Shown here piece by piece: positions 8,001 to 15,573 of a stretch of DNA of 35,852 bases (the first letter of the stretch is position 1; each line of letters starts with the position of its first letter). The notes beneath the pieces were generated by a model, which saw only the letters and a list, made by a program, of their open reading frames with translations, did no database searches and was not told where the DNA came from. Source of the DNA: a virus. The stretch is taken from positions 1-35,852 of IMG/VR virus record IMGVR_UViG_3300025543_000091; one strand, given 5' to 3'. Position numbers and translations under genes: made by a program.

Positions 8001-10220
8001 ATGGATAAAACCTTAATGAGACCATTGTTTAGAAAAAAAGCAGAACAGCTTAGAAAAGTTGATAGTAAAAAAGTACCTGGCTATTATATAGGAGGTTTAA
8101 TGGCAGGAATAAGAACAATGGCAGCTCCTACTTATAGATATCTTGCACCAAAAGTAGGGCAATTTTTTGCTAAACCATCAGTTCAAACTGGATTAACTGG
8201 ATTAGAAACATACGGAATTGCATCTGGAACTCGAGAAGCAGCAGAGGGTGTTTCTGAAGGAGATGCTGGTAAAGTATTAAGCGGATTGTCTATGGCTGTC
8301 CCTGGAGCAGCATTTTTACCTTATTCTGCAAAAAGATCAGGCATTGCAGCTTTAAGAGAAACAGGGGAGTTTCTACAAAGTAAAGCAAGACCAGGAGTGG
8401 AATTAATGCAAAAGTATCCTGGAAGAACTGCATTAGGATCTATTGGAGCAGGAGTAACAGGACAAGCATTTGCAGATGAACCTTCAATGCAACCTCCTCA
8501 AGGTATGTCTATGCAAGATTATAAAAAAGATGTTCAAGATAGATTAATTTATTCAAAACCAGAATATTCAACTGAAATTACTACAGAAGATCAAACACCA
8601 GAATTACTTAAACCTTCTCGAGTAACAGGAATTAAAAATCCTAAAACAGAAGGTGAAAAAACACTTAACAAACAAATACAAGACGTAAATAAAATTAATG
8701 ATGTTGCAGACAAATTAGGTATTACAGATGCAACAAAGATGACAGACAAGCAAATTAAACAAGTTGCAATTGAATCTAATGTTCCTGAACAACAAGTAAG
8801 AGGATATCTTAACAAGCCAAAAGACACAGGCCAACCGACACCTCCTAACCCAGGAGCACAGACAGCAGCTAATGCAGCTAACTTACAAAATGGTAATTAT
8901 AGTGATGGAGAAGTTCAAGCATTAGTTAATGATAGAAGTAAAAATTTGAACGCAGCTAAATCTTTACAAAAAGATCCTACATTAGCAGAAGAGTTTGGTG
9001 CATTTAAAAAACAACTAGCACAAATTACTGGAGATTCTAATGATAACTTAAATAACCTTGTAGCTATGAAAGCAGCCGCTCAATTGTTAACAGGTAAAAC
9101 AAGAGAAAAAGGAGTCAGAGGATTTTTAGATGTAGGTGGACAAGCTTTAGGAGCTTCTGCGGACATGATGTTTCAATTGGCTTTAGCTCAAAAAGATCAA
9201 GACATGAAATTAGCGGACGCTTTTTTAAAAATGAAAGCTAAAAAAACAGGAGCTAAAATTGGTGTAGGAGAAGATGTAACAGTACGAGTTAACGATCCAT
9301 CTGCTCCTGGAGGATTTATAAATAAAAAACTTGCTAAAGGAGAAGATGGTAAGTTTTATGAAAGAAAATTTGTACCAGGCGTAGGACAACAATTTGTTGA
9401 AGCTTCTTTTACAGGGACAGATCAAAAACCTAATAATGATAAAATTAATTTTAATGCTTCTCAATTATTTGAAAACAAACGTGGTGGAAAAATGATTGAA
9501 TATGTTATTGATAATGCCTTAACTGAAGCAGGTCCTAAAGCTGCTTTTGGATTAATGACAGAAAGAGCATTTGGTACATTTGATTTCTTAGCAGGAGAAC
9601 AAGGTGGTTTAGGTAATAAAACTGCATCCGTTGATGCAGAACTTAAAAACATCATGGCCAAGAATACAGAAAAAAGTTTTTTAAGTAAAACTACAAAAGG
9701 AGAAAACCTAAAACAACAATATGAAAAAGATATACAAGATGCTATAGACAATGGAGCCAAACGAGTTGAAAAAGAATTAAAAAGAGCAGGTATCATTGCA
9801 AAAGATTATAGACCTACAGATGAAGATTTAACTAAATACACTAAACTTGCACTTATTGAACAACGTATGAAATATATTGTTGCGAATGCAAACAAATCAG
9901 AAGATAGATTAACACAAAAAGATATCGATAATGCTGCACAAAGAACTCAAATTATTAAATTTATTGCATCTCCAAGAGAGATTAGAAAGAACTATGAAAA
10001 TTTAAGAGAAGAGTTTAGAGAAAAAGCTTCTAATTATTTATTACAATTTAAATTAAATGGAGGTTCAGAAGACTTTATTCAAACAAACTTTATGGATATT
10101 CCAGGAGTAAGAGACACTTATAGTGCATCAAAAAAAGAATATGCATCTAGTCAAATGACTAAAAATAAACCAACGCGAAATGATATCTTAAGTACAATAC
10201 CAATTGCGGGAGGTAAGTAA
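8001..10220 (+). CDS. Large internal virion/ejection protein candidate (739 aa)
   Basis: The start at 8001 is chosen over in-frame upstream codons because GAGGT lies 8 nt before it and it does not overlap the Q-rich gene. A weakly hydrophobic N-terminal region (LMAGIRTMAAPTYRYLAP; GLSMAVPGAAFLPYSA) precedes a Lys/Gln-rich central part and a charged C-terminal helical half. No peptidase, lysozyme or transglycosylase motif was recognised. The length, position before a 1071-residue protein and shared Ala/Lys-rich style fit the internal or ejection proteins of podophages. This is inference; sequence families of such proteins diverge quickly. Confidence 0.72.
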   Translation: MDKTLMRPLFRKKAEQLRKVDSKKVPGYYIGGLMAGIRTMAAPTYRYLAPKVGQFFAKPSVQTGLTGLETYGIASGTREAAEGVSEGDAGKVLSGLSMAVPGAAFLPYSAKRSGIAALRETGEFLQSKARPGVELMQKYPGRTALGSIGAGVTGQAFADEPSMQPPQGMSMQDYKKDVQDRLIYSKPEYSTEITTEDQTPELLKPSRVTGIKNPKTEGEKTLNKQIQDVNKINDVADKLGITDATKMTDKQIKQVAIESNVPEQQVRGYLNKPKDTGQPTPPNPGAQTAANAANLQNGNYSDGEVQALVNDRSKNLNAAKSLQKDPTLAEEFGAFKKQLAQITGDSNDNLNNLVAMKAAAQLLTGKTREKGVRGFLDVGGQALGASADMMFQLALAQKDQDMKLADAFLKMKAKKTGAKIGVGEDVTVRVNDPSAPGGFINKKLAKGEDGKFYERKFVPGVGQQFVEASFTGTDQKPNNDKINFNASQLFENKRGGKMIEYVIDNALTEAGPKAAFGLMTERAFGTFDFLAGEQGGLGNKTASVDAELKNIMAKNTEKSFLSKTTKGENLKQQYEKDIQDAIDNGAKRVEKELKRAGIIAKDYRPTDEDLTKYTKLALIEQRMKYIVANANKSEDRLTQKDIDNAAQRTQIIKFIASPREIRKNYENLREEFREKASNYLLQFKLNGGSEDFIQTNFMDIPGVRDTYSASKKEYASSQMTKNKPTRNDILSTIPIAGGK

Positions 10221-13200
10221 TGCCTACAATTCAAGAATTACAAACAGCAATTGATAATAAACAAATCGATACAAGAAAACTCGAACCTATACAATTACAA
10301 GCATTAGACGAAGCTTTTAAATCAGGGGAATTAAAAGGTTACGAAGGTATTAAAGACTATGAAAGATTAATTGATTTAGGAGCACAAAGTGTTGCTGGAA
10401 CTAAAGAACAAAGATTAAAAGCATTTGAAACTGCTACAGGTATTGATAGAGGAGATGCAGTTTTAACAGGTGCTGCAGGTATGGCTATGGTACCTTACAT
10501 GAAAAACCAATCCGCTTTATTAGAAGCATTTCAAAAAAATGGTTTTAGAGATTACTATGGTGTAGATAATAGATTTGGAGGAATGGCGGACATATATGGA
10601 AAAAGATTTTCTGTATTATCAGATAGATTAAAAAAATTACCTAAAATACCAGGTATTGCAGGAGCTCCAATAAGAATATTATCTAATGTAGCAGGTTGGG
10701 CAGATGATACGATAGACCTATTTCAAAAATATGCAAGAAGAGGAGCATCCCCAGCATTAGCTACAGAAGCAGAATCTATTTTAATGGGTGCTGGTGGAGC
10801 ATTTGGAGGTTCAGCTTTATATGAAATAGGTAACTTAGGATCTGACTTTGTAGGTGCAACTAACCAAGATATGGCTAATCTTAGTGATAATGATATTAGA
10901 AAAATGAAGTTTTCAGATAGATTACTTTATAATTCATTAGTAGAAGCACAAAATGATATTCTTTGGGCTGGAGGTGCATTAGGACTTATACCAGCAGTTA
11001 GATTTGCAGGTAGAGGATTAAAAGGTTCGTTAGGATTGAATTCAGAACAATCTAAAGCAATTGCAAGAAAATTTGAAAGTTTAGGGATGAGACCTAGCAT
11101 TGCAGCATTAATACCAGGAGACAATGCTTGGCAAAATTTCTTTAAAAAATTCTTTACTACCATTGGGGTATATCCAATTGTAGGAGGTCCTTTAATTAAA
11201 TTTAACAAAGAATTTAATCAAAAATTAACTCAAGAAAAATTTTTAGAGGTCATGGAAGCATTAGAACTTCCTCCTTCCGTTAATAATAGTATTATGAATT
11301 ATGCGGGAGCTAACGAAATTAAAAACGAATGGAAACGAGTATGGTCTGCTATTAAAGATGAATATAATGGATTTAGAAAATTTTATGAAGATATAGGTAA
11401 TCCTAATTATATTCCTACTAGAGAAGTTAAAGAAACAAGTAAAAAATTACTTGAAAGATTAAAAGAAGTGTATCCTGAAAGAAGTGCTTTATGGGATAGT
11501 TATTTAACTCCTGCCGCTGGTCAAATGAAAAAAATAAGTGAATTTGATGACCCTATGGTCAATTATTTTAATTATTTAGAAGAAGTAGGAAAACAAGATC
11601 ACATGAGAATAAGTGATTGGTTAGGTTTATCTAAATTACGAACGGCAGCTTATAGTTCATCTAATTATAAAAATGTAAATGATCAACTTATTATGATTCG
11701 ATCTGCGATGGAAAGAGATCTAAATAGCTTATCAGATGCTACTCAAAGAGATACATTGAAAAAAATATTTAAAAATGATTATGATCAATTAGCACAAGAA
11801 CAAGGACCAGCAGCGGCAGAAGCTTTTATTGATTCTAGAATTAGAACTGCGGAAGCTGCATTTGGAAGATTAAAAGAAGCAAATACTTTTTATTCTATGG
11901 TATTGAGACCTTTTGAAAAAACAGCGGTAGGAAGAAAATTAAGAGCACAAGATGCTAAATTGTTTGCGGACAAAGGTATTGAAATGGTAGGAACTGCTTC
12001 ACTTGCACCTGACGAAGTGTTTGATAAAGTTATTACAAGGATATTAGCCTCTGATAGTCCTGATTCTGTTAGACAATTAAAACAAATTTTAGGATTAACT
12101 AAATCAGAATACAAAATATTTAATGATGCAGGACAAGTTGTGAGAACAGTTAAAATTCCTGAGAGTAAAGAATCTAGAGCTGTATATGATAGATATGTAA
12201 AACAATTTTTTTGGAATGCTTGGAATGATTCTACTAGCAATAAATTATTAGATTTAGGTGGATTGTCTGCACAACAAATCGGAGAAAGAGCTAGAGCATC
12301 TGGTTTTATTAGACCAAGATGGGAAGAGCTTGCAGCAGAAGTAGAGCAAAGAGTTAGAAACAAAGCTAAAGTAAATGAAACATTTGATGTTACACAAATA
12401 GATGGAAGAGTATTTACTCAAGGTAAAGGTATTGCAAATCTTAATGAAGGTTTAATTGCTAACCATAATTTTGGAGAAGTTAATATAGATAACTTTGCAA
12501 AAAGAATTGGTATTGATAGTCCTCAAGGACGAGACAAATTAAGAGAAATGTTTGGTGGAGGACAAAAAGGAGACTTAGCGGTTAAAAAATTACAAGATTT
12601 AATCGATGTTAAACGTGCTATAGATACCGTTGAGTTTACAGATCCATCTAAATTCGTACAAAGATCACTAACCTTAAGAGCTGGTTCGGGAAGTGGTATT
12701 GTTGCAGGAGCTTCTGCGGCAGCTTTTGGTATTGGACAAACTTTACAAATTATTCTTGGAGGTAGAATACTTGCAAGTATATTAGCAAGTCCTAAACTTG
12801 CAGAAAATGTTATGGATATGAATAGATATTACAGAACATTGTCTGACGATCCAAATGTATCTAAAATTACACCTCAATTAATGCCTAGAGCTAGAACAGC
12901 TTACGCAAGAGCAATAAATAGTATTATGGAAAATGAAGGAGATGATTTTAGAGTGAATCCAAATAATATTGATTTTGAAGAAGTACGACAAAAATTATTA
13001 TCTTTACAACCTAATATTCCTTTGAAAGCAGGATTTAATTTTGAAATGTTACCTCAATTTACAAGAGATAGAATTTACCCTGAATACAAATATGCAAGTC
13101 AACTAGATAGAAATCAGGTTATGGAAGGCGAAGAATTTATGCAAGGTGCTAATTTAATGGCACAAAGTGAGGAACAATTTAATGCAGTGGCAAATAACAA

Positions 13201-13435
13201 TCCAGTAGAACAAATGCCTCAACAACAAATACCACAAGTACAGGGTTCTCAATTAGAGATGCCACAAGCTCCTATGGGAGTAACACCGACCACTGGACAA
13301 CAACAACCTGGACAATTTGCAGCGCTATTTCCACAAGACACATTAGGTCAAGCAATTGCTCAACAAAGAGGATTTAATGATGGTGGATTAGTAGAGGATG
13401 CATATGCACGAGCAGATGAGGTTTTAAATGCGTAA
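10220..13435 (+). CDS. Giant internal virion protein candidate (1071 aa)
   Basis: It starts on the TAATG overlap with the preceding gene, with GGAGG 8 nt upstream. It contains hydrophobic stretches (AVLTGAAGMAMVPYM; SILMGAGGAFGGSALYEIG; GIVAGASAAAFGIGQTLQII around residue 830) within a largely helical charged protein, and a Gln/Pro-rich tail ending FNDGGLVEDAYARADEVLNA. The GGL tail recalls the YNQGGLASIARF segment of the protein at 5650-6648. It is the largest ORF in the window and the usual place for a DNA-ejection conduit protein. No enzymatic domain was identified by eye. Confidence 0.72.
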   Translation: MPTIQELQTAIDNKQIDTRKLEPIQLQALDEAFKSGELKGYEGIKDYERLIDLGAQSVAGTKEQRLKAFETATGIDRGDAVLTGAAGMAMVPYMKNQSALLEAFQKNGFRDYYGVDNRFGGMADIYGKRFSVLSDRLKKLPKIPGIAGAPIRILSNVAGWADDTIDLFQKYARRGASPALATEAESILMGAGGAFGGSALYEIGNLGSDFVGATNQDMANLSDNDIRKMKFSDRLLYNSLVEAQNDILWAGGALGLIPAVRFAGRGLKGSLGLNSEQSKAIARKFESLGMRPSIAALIPGDNAWQNFFKKFFTTIGVYPIVGGPLIKFNKEFNQKLTQEKFLEVMEALELPPSVNNSIMNYAGANEIKNEWKRVWSAIKDEYNGFRKFYEDIGNPNYIPTREVKETSKKLLERLKEVYPERSALWDSYLTPAAGQMKKISEFDDPMVNYFNYLEEVGKQDHMRISDWLGLSKLRTAAYSSSNYKNVNDQLIMIRSAMERDLNSLSDATQRDTLKKIFKNDYDQLAQEQGPAAAEAFIDSRIRTAEAAFGRLKEANTFYSMVLRPFEKTAVGRKLRAQDAKLFADKGIEMVGTASLAPDEVFDKVITRILASDSPDSVRQLKQILGLTKSEYKIFNDAGQVVRTVKIPESKESRAVYDRYVKQFFWNAWNDSTSNKLLDLGGLSAQQIGERARASGFIRPRWEELAAEVEQRVRNKAKVNETFDVTQIDGRVFTQGKGIANLNEGLIANHNFGEVNIDNFAKRIGIDSPQGRDKLREMFGGGQKGDLAVKKLQDLIDVKRAIDTVEFTDPSKFVQRSLTLRAGSGSGIVAGASAAAFGIGQTLQIILGGRILASILASPKLAENVMDMNRYYRTLSDDPNVSKITPQLMPRARTAYARAINSIMENEGDDFRVNPNNIDFEEVRQKLLSLQPNIPLKAGFNFEMLPQFTRDRIYPEYKYASQLDRNQVMEGEEFMQGANLMAQSEEQFNAVANNNPVEQMPQQQIPQVQGSQLEMPQAPMGVTPTTGQQQPGQFAALFPQDTLGQAIAQQRGFNDGGLVEDAYARADEVLNA

Positions 13436-13589
13436 AAAATCAGCTTTACAAAAAATAGAAGAACACGAAAAACTTTGTAGAATTATGCAAAAACAAACCT
13501 TTGCAAGAATCGCTAGATTAGAAAAGTGGATAATTAGTGGTTTATTTGCAATAGTTTTATCTTTACTTTCTAGTCACTTTGGTTCATAA
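13428..13589 (+). CDS. Holin-like small membrane protein
   Basis: 53 residues that overlap the giant virion gene by 8 nt. A basic/amphipathic N-terminus (MRKKSALQKIEEHEKLCRIM) leads to RIARLEKWI and one C-terminal transmembrane helix (about residues 35-50, IISGLFAIVLSLLSSH). An amphipathic region plus 'RLEK' plus a single C-terminal helix is the layout of XhlA-type lysis proteins and other phage pinholin-like peptides. No endolysin gene is adjacent in the window, so lysis function is plausible, not shown. Confidence 0.65.
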   Translation: MRKKSALQKIEEHEKLCRIMQKQTFARIARLEKWIISGLFAIVLSLLSSHFGS

Positions 13590-13596
13590 GAACTAA

Positions 13597-14307
13597 ATGA
13601 AATTTATAGAAGAAGAAACTCACATCGCATTAACTGATTACAAATTAATAAATAAATACAACTATAAGAAGTATTCTAGAGCAGAAGATCCAGAAACAGG
13701 TAAAAGATTATATGCTGTAGATGGAACTAAATTACCTAGTGTAACAACGATTTTAGGAGCGACAAAAGACCAAAGCGCTTTAGATGCATGGAAAAAAAGA
13801 GTAGGCGAGGCAGAAGCAGATAGAATTAAAAACGAAGCTGCACTTGTTGGTACTGAAATGCATTTAGTCATAGAAAAATATATCCAAGGAGAAGGGTATT
13901 TAAATCTATCAGAAACAGGAGCTAAAGCTAGAAAGATGGCTCATACCATATTAAGTAAATGTAATGATATTACAGAAGTTTGGGGCAATGAAGTAAGTTT
14001 AGCTTATCCAGAAAAATATGCAGGCGCAACAGATCTTGTTGCAGTTGCAAATGATAAGCCTACCATATTTGATTGGAAACAAACAAATAAACCAAAAAGA
14101 GATGAATGGGTAGAAGATTATAAATTACAGTTAGGAGCATACAGTTTAGCTCATACACAAATGTATGGTCCAATAGAAGCAGCTTGTATACGTATGTGTT
14201 CTAGAAATTACGAATACCAACAATGGTTATTACAAGATCAGGAATTAAAAAACTATCAAGAAAAATTTATGGAACGATACGAAAAGTTCTTGTCAATTTC
14301 TAAATAA
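13597..14307 (+). CDS. PD-(D/E)XK exonuclease (RecB/Cas4-like)
   Basis: 236 residues with the motif set of phage RecB-type nucleases: GTEMH (residues 85-89, motif I with His89), Glu132, GATDLV (Asp146), IFDWKQ (Asp159 and Lys161) and QLGAYSLAH (178-186). Together these form the metal site that degrades one strand of duplex DNA for recombination or host DNA breakdown. It is the last gene of the plus-strand block and is followed by a bidirectional terminator. The length is usual for stand-alone phage exonucleases. The assignment is based on the complete ordered motifs. Confidence 0.87.
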   Translation: MKFIEEETHIALTDYKLINKYNYKKYSRAEDPETGKRLYAVDGTKLPSVTTILGATKDQSALDAWKKRVGEAEADRIKNEAALVGTEMHLVIEKYIQGEGYLNLSETGAKARKMAHTILSKCNDITEVWGNEVSLAYPEKYAGATDLVAVANDKPTIFDWKQTNKPKRDEWVEDYKLQLGAYSLAHTQMYGPIEAACIRMCSRNYEYQQWLLQDQELKNYQEKFMERYEKFLSISK

Positions 14308-14335
14308 TAAGTATATTAAAAGTGTAAAAACAACT

Positions 14336-14365
14336 TGTTTGGGCTACACTGTGGTAGCCCAAACA
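14336..14365. terminator. Bidirectional intrinsic terminator between convergent units
   Basis: A perfect 12-bp inverted repeat: TGTTTGGGCTAC (14336-14347), 6-nt loop, GTAGCCCAAACA (14354-14365). Read on the minus strand it is followed by AAGTTGTTTTT, a U-rich tail; on the plus strand by the weaker TTAAACGTTTATTG. It lies exactly between the end of the exonuclease gene (plus) and the CxxC peptide (minus). Confidence 0.85.
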
Positions 14366-14373
14366 TTAAACGT

Positions 14374-14511
14374 TTATTGACAAGATAAGCATTCATTAGA
14401 CCCTTCGTCTAATTTTGCTAACGCTTCCTGTTTACATTCATTACTGCAAATTGTTTGATGTTCATGAATAGCTTCAAATTCTTTTTTACAAATTGCACAT
14501 TCTTTTTTCAT
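14374..14511 (-). CDS. Small Cys-pair (zinc-binding) peptide
   Basis: 45 residues with Cys5-x2-Cys8, Cys22-x3-Cys26 and Cys41-x2-Cys44, and His16/His18, consistent with a zinc knuckle. The start codon shares a base with the stop of the acidic gene (TAATG), so it is coupled as the last gene of the Hsp20 operon. Partner unknown; it may act with the acidic protein or Hsp20. Confidence 0.7.
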   Translation of the reverse strand: MKKECAICKKEFEAIHEHQTICSNECKQEALAKLDEGSNECLSCQ

Positions 14512-14669
14512 TATTCTTCGTCCTCTTCATCTTCGTCTTCATCAAAAGAATCTTCATCCTCTTGATCTGCTGGTTCCATTTCCCAAACTTTATCTCTAGC
14601 TTTTTGTATGTCTTCTTCTATTCTATCTAAGATATCTTCGATTGTTTCTTCTTTTTTCTTTTTTGGCAT
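14511..14669 (-). CDS. Small protein with basic head and poly-acidic tail
   Basis: 52 residues: MPKKKKEETIEDILDRIEED, then a short helix, then a nearly pure Asp/Glu tail (about the last 16 residues). A canonical AGGAGG lies 5 nt before the ATG. The charge pattern could mimic DNA or bind basic proteins, as acidic anti-host or chaperone-tail peptides do, but there is no family match by eye. Middle gene of the Hsp20 operon. Confidence 0.72.
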   Translation of the reverse strand: MPKKKKEETIEDILDRIEEDIQKARDKVWEMEPADQEDEDSFDEDEDEEDEE

Positions 14670-14678
14670 GTTGTCCTC

Positions 14679-14707
14679 CTTGGGTTAGACAAGAATGCTA
14701 ACCCAAG
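14679..14707 (-). other. Stem-loop abutting the ribosome site of the acidic gene
   Basis: 10-bp perfect arms CTTGGGTTAG (14679-14688) and CTAACCCAAG (14698-14707) with a 9-nt loop. On the minus-strand transcript it lies between the 15-codon ORF and the acidic gene, and its last two paired bases (14680-14679) are the first bases of the AGGAGG ribosome site. There is no U-tract, so it looks like a translation-control or RNA-processing element rather than a terminator. Confidence 0.6.
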
Positions 14708-14734
14708 AAAGAGATAAGAGATACCTTGATAAGA

Positions 14735-14782
14735 TTATTTTATATTAATAAAATCAAGCTCTTCTTCAGTCCAAGGCCACAT
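14735..14782 (-). CDS. Candidate 15-residue micropeptide coupled to Hsp20
   Basis: An ORF reading MWPWTEEELDFINIK begins on the last base pair of the Hsp20 stop (TAATG). It has the same coupling geometry as the other genes of this operon, and two Trp residues make it unlike random AT-rich sequence. It is too short for statistical support and could be fortuitous; it may also act as a leader that sets translation through the following hairpin. Confidence 0.35.
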   Translation of the reverse strand: MWPWTEEELDFINIK

Positions 14783-15204
14783 TATTTAACCTTGATTTCC
14801 TGAGCTTTTATTTCTTCTGGTTCATTAACACCTAATTTAACTGTTAATACACCGTCTTCCATTTTAGCTTCATCTACAACAACATCATTTCTCAATGAAA
14901 ATTGTTTAAAGAATTTTCTAGCTGCAAGACCTTTTTCGATATATTCTTTTTCCTTGTCATCTACTTGACCAGCAACAGTTAATATACCATCTTTGTATTC
15001 AACTTTGATATTCTTTTTATTGAATCCAGCTAAACCTAGTTCAATTCCGTACTCACCTTTTCCGTATTTTACCACATTGTAAAATGGAAACGATTGTACT
15101 TTTGATAAATTCATAAACATTTCGTCAAATGAATCACCAAATAATGTGTTTGATTTATTCCAAAGATCTTTTTGGAATTTGTTAATTATATCTAAACCTG
15201 TCAT
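14782..15204 (-). CDS. Small heat-shock protein, Hsp20/alpha-crystallin family
   Basis: 140 residues. The alpha-crystallin domain spans about 40-130: FPFYNVVKYGKGEYGIELGL, AGFNKKNIKVEYKDGILTV, then GLAARKFFKQFSLRNDVVV and DGVLTVKLG. This is the IbpA-type strand order with the conserved A-x-x-x-F-x-x-x-F-x-L and G-x-L-x-V motifs. The C-terminus EIKAQEIKVK contains an I-x-V-like tail motif for oligomer contacts. AGGAGG lies 6 nt before the start, behind a good promoter. Hsp20 is a recurring cargo gene in marine phages, probably holding structural or replication proteins in soluble form during infection. It is the first gene of a minus-strand operon. Confidence 0.92.
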   Translation of the reverse strand: MTGLDIINKFQKDLWNKSNTLFGDSFDEMFMNLSKVQSFPFYNVVKYGKGEYGIELGLAGFNKKNIKVEYKDGILTVAGQVDDKEKEYIEKGLAARKFFKQFSLRNDVVVDEAKMEDGVLTVKLGVNEPEEIKAQEIKVK

Positions 15205-15262
15205 ATTAACCTCCTTGTTATAAGCAAAGTTTATGGGCCAACCCTATTGTTGCACCGCAAAC

Positions 15263-15292
15263 ATTATATAATAACGTTAACTAGAGTTTCAA
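15263..15292 (-). promoter_or_regulatory. Sigma70-like promoter of the Hsp20 operon
   Basis: On the minus strand TTGAAA (15292-15287), an 18-nt spacer and a perfect TATAAT (15268-15263). About 50 nt of leader follows before the AGGAGG of hsp20. It lies in the only long gap (15205-15402) between this operon and the next genes. Confidence 0.65.
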
Positions 15293-15300
15293 GTAGTAAA

Positions 15301-15317
15301 TAATTTACAGTAAATTA
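15301..15317. promoter_or_regulatory. 17-bp perfect palindrome, operator candidate
   Basis: TAATTTAC-A-GTAAATTA, 8-bp arms around a single A. A partial copy TTACAGTAA is at 15375-15383, itself bracketed by TTTACAT (15361-15367) and ATGTAAA (15387-15393). The palindrome lies just upstream of the Hsp20 -35 box, and the second site just upstream of the ribosome site at 15391-15397. The layout suggests a dimeric repressor or activator binding both sides. Confidence 0.6.
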
Positions 15318-15402
15318 AATATCAAATTAACAAGGAATTAAGCCACTTTTGTTGCACCACTTTACATAATTCTGTTACAGTAAATCATGTAAAGGAGTTA
15401 TT

Positions 15403-15573
15403 ATGAATAAAACAAATAAAGGCATTACAATAAATGATGATGACCAAGATTGGGGTTCATCTGGTTTAGATAACTATTTAAGCCAATCTTTAATTTCATC
15501 ACCAAGTGTTTTAGATGCTAATTTATCTTTATTAGATAAAGAAGATAATACACGTTCATCTAAAGTAGATTGA
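15403..15573 (+). CDS. Small acidic ORF overlapping the helicase gene tail-to-tail
   Basis: 56 residues (MNKTNKGITINDDDQDWGSS...). The first 71 nt lie outside the helicase and have a good AAAGGAG 5 nt before the ATG. The last 100 nt are antisense to the helicase 3' end (15474-15573). Start context and lack of another gene in 15403-15473 support translation; the length of the overlap argues for caution. Unknown function. Confidence 0.45.
   Translation: MNKTNKGITINDDDQDWGSSGLDNYLSQSLISSPSVLDANLSLLDKEDNTRSSKVD

Larger units (their letters stand above)
15247..15358. repeat. Direct repeat TTGTTGCACC in the control region
   Basis: TTGTTGCACC occurs at 15247-15256 and 15349-15358, 102 bp apart, one on each side of the divergent control region. 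The first copy falls around the predicted Hsp20 transcription start. Possible regulator site; function unknown. Confidence 0.5.

Noticed and set aside
9461-9796. 111-codon minus ORF inside the large virion gene
   Set aside because: Antisense shadow; Ser/Leu/Phe-rich composition mirrors the plus-strand Lys/Glu codons. The same reasoning excludes 11890-12363 and 2701-2970.
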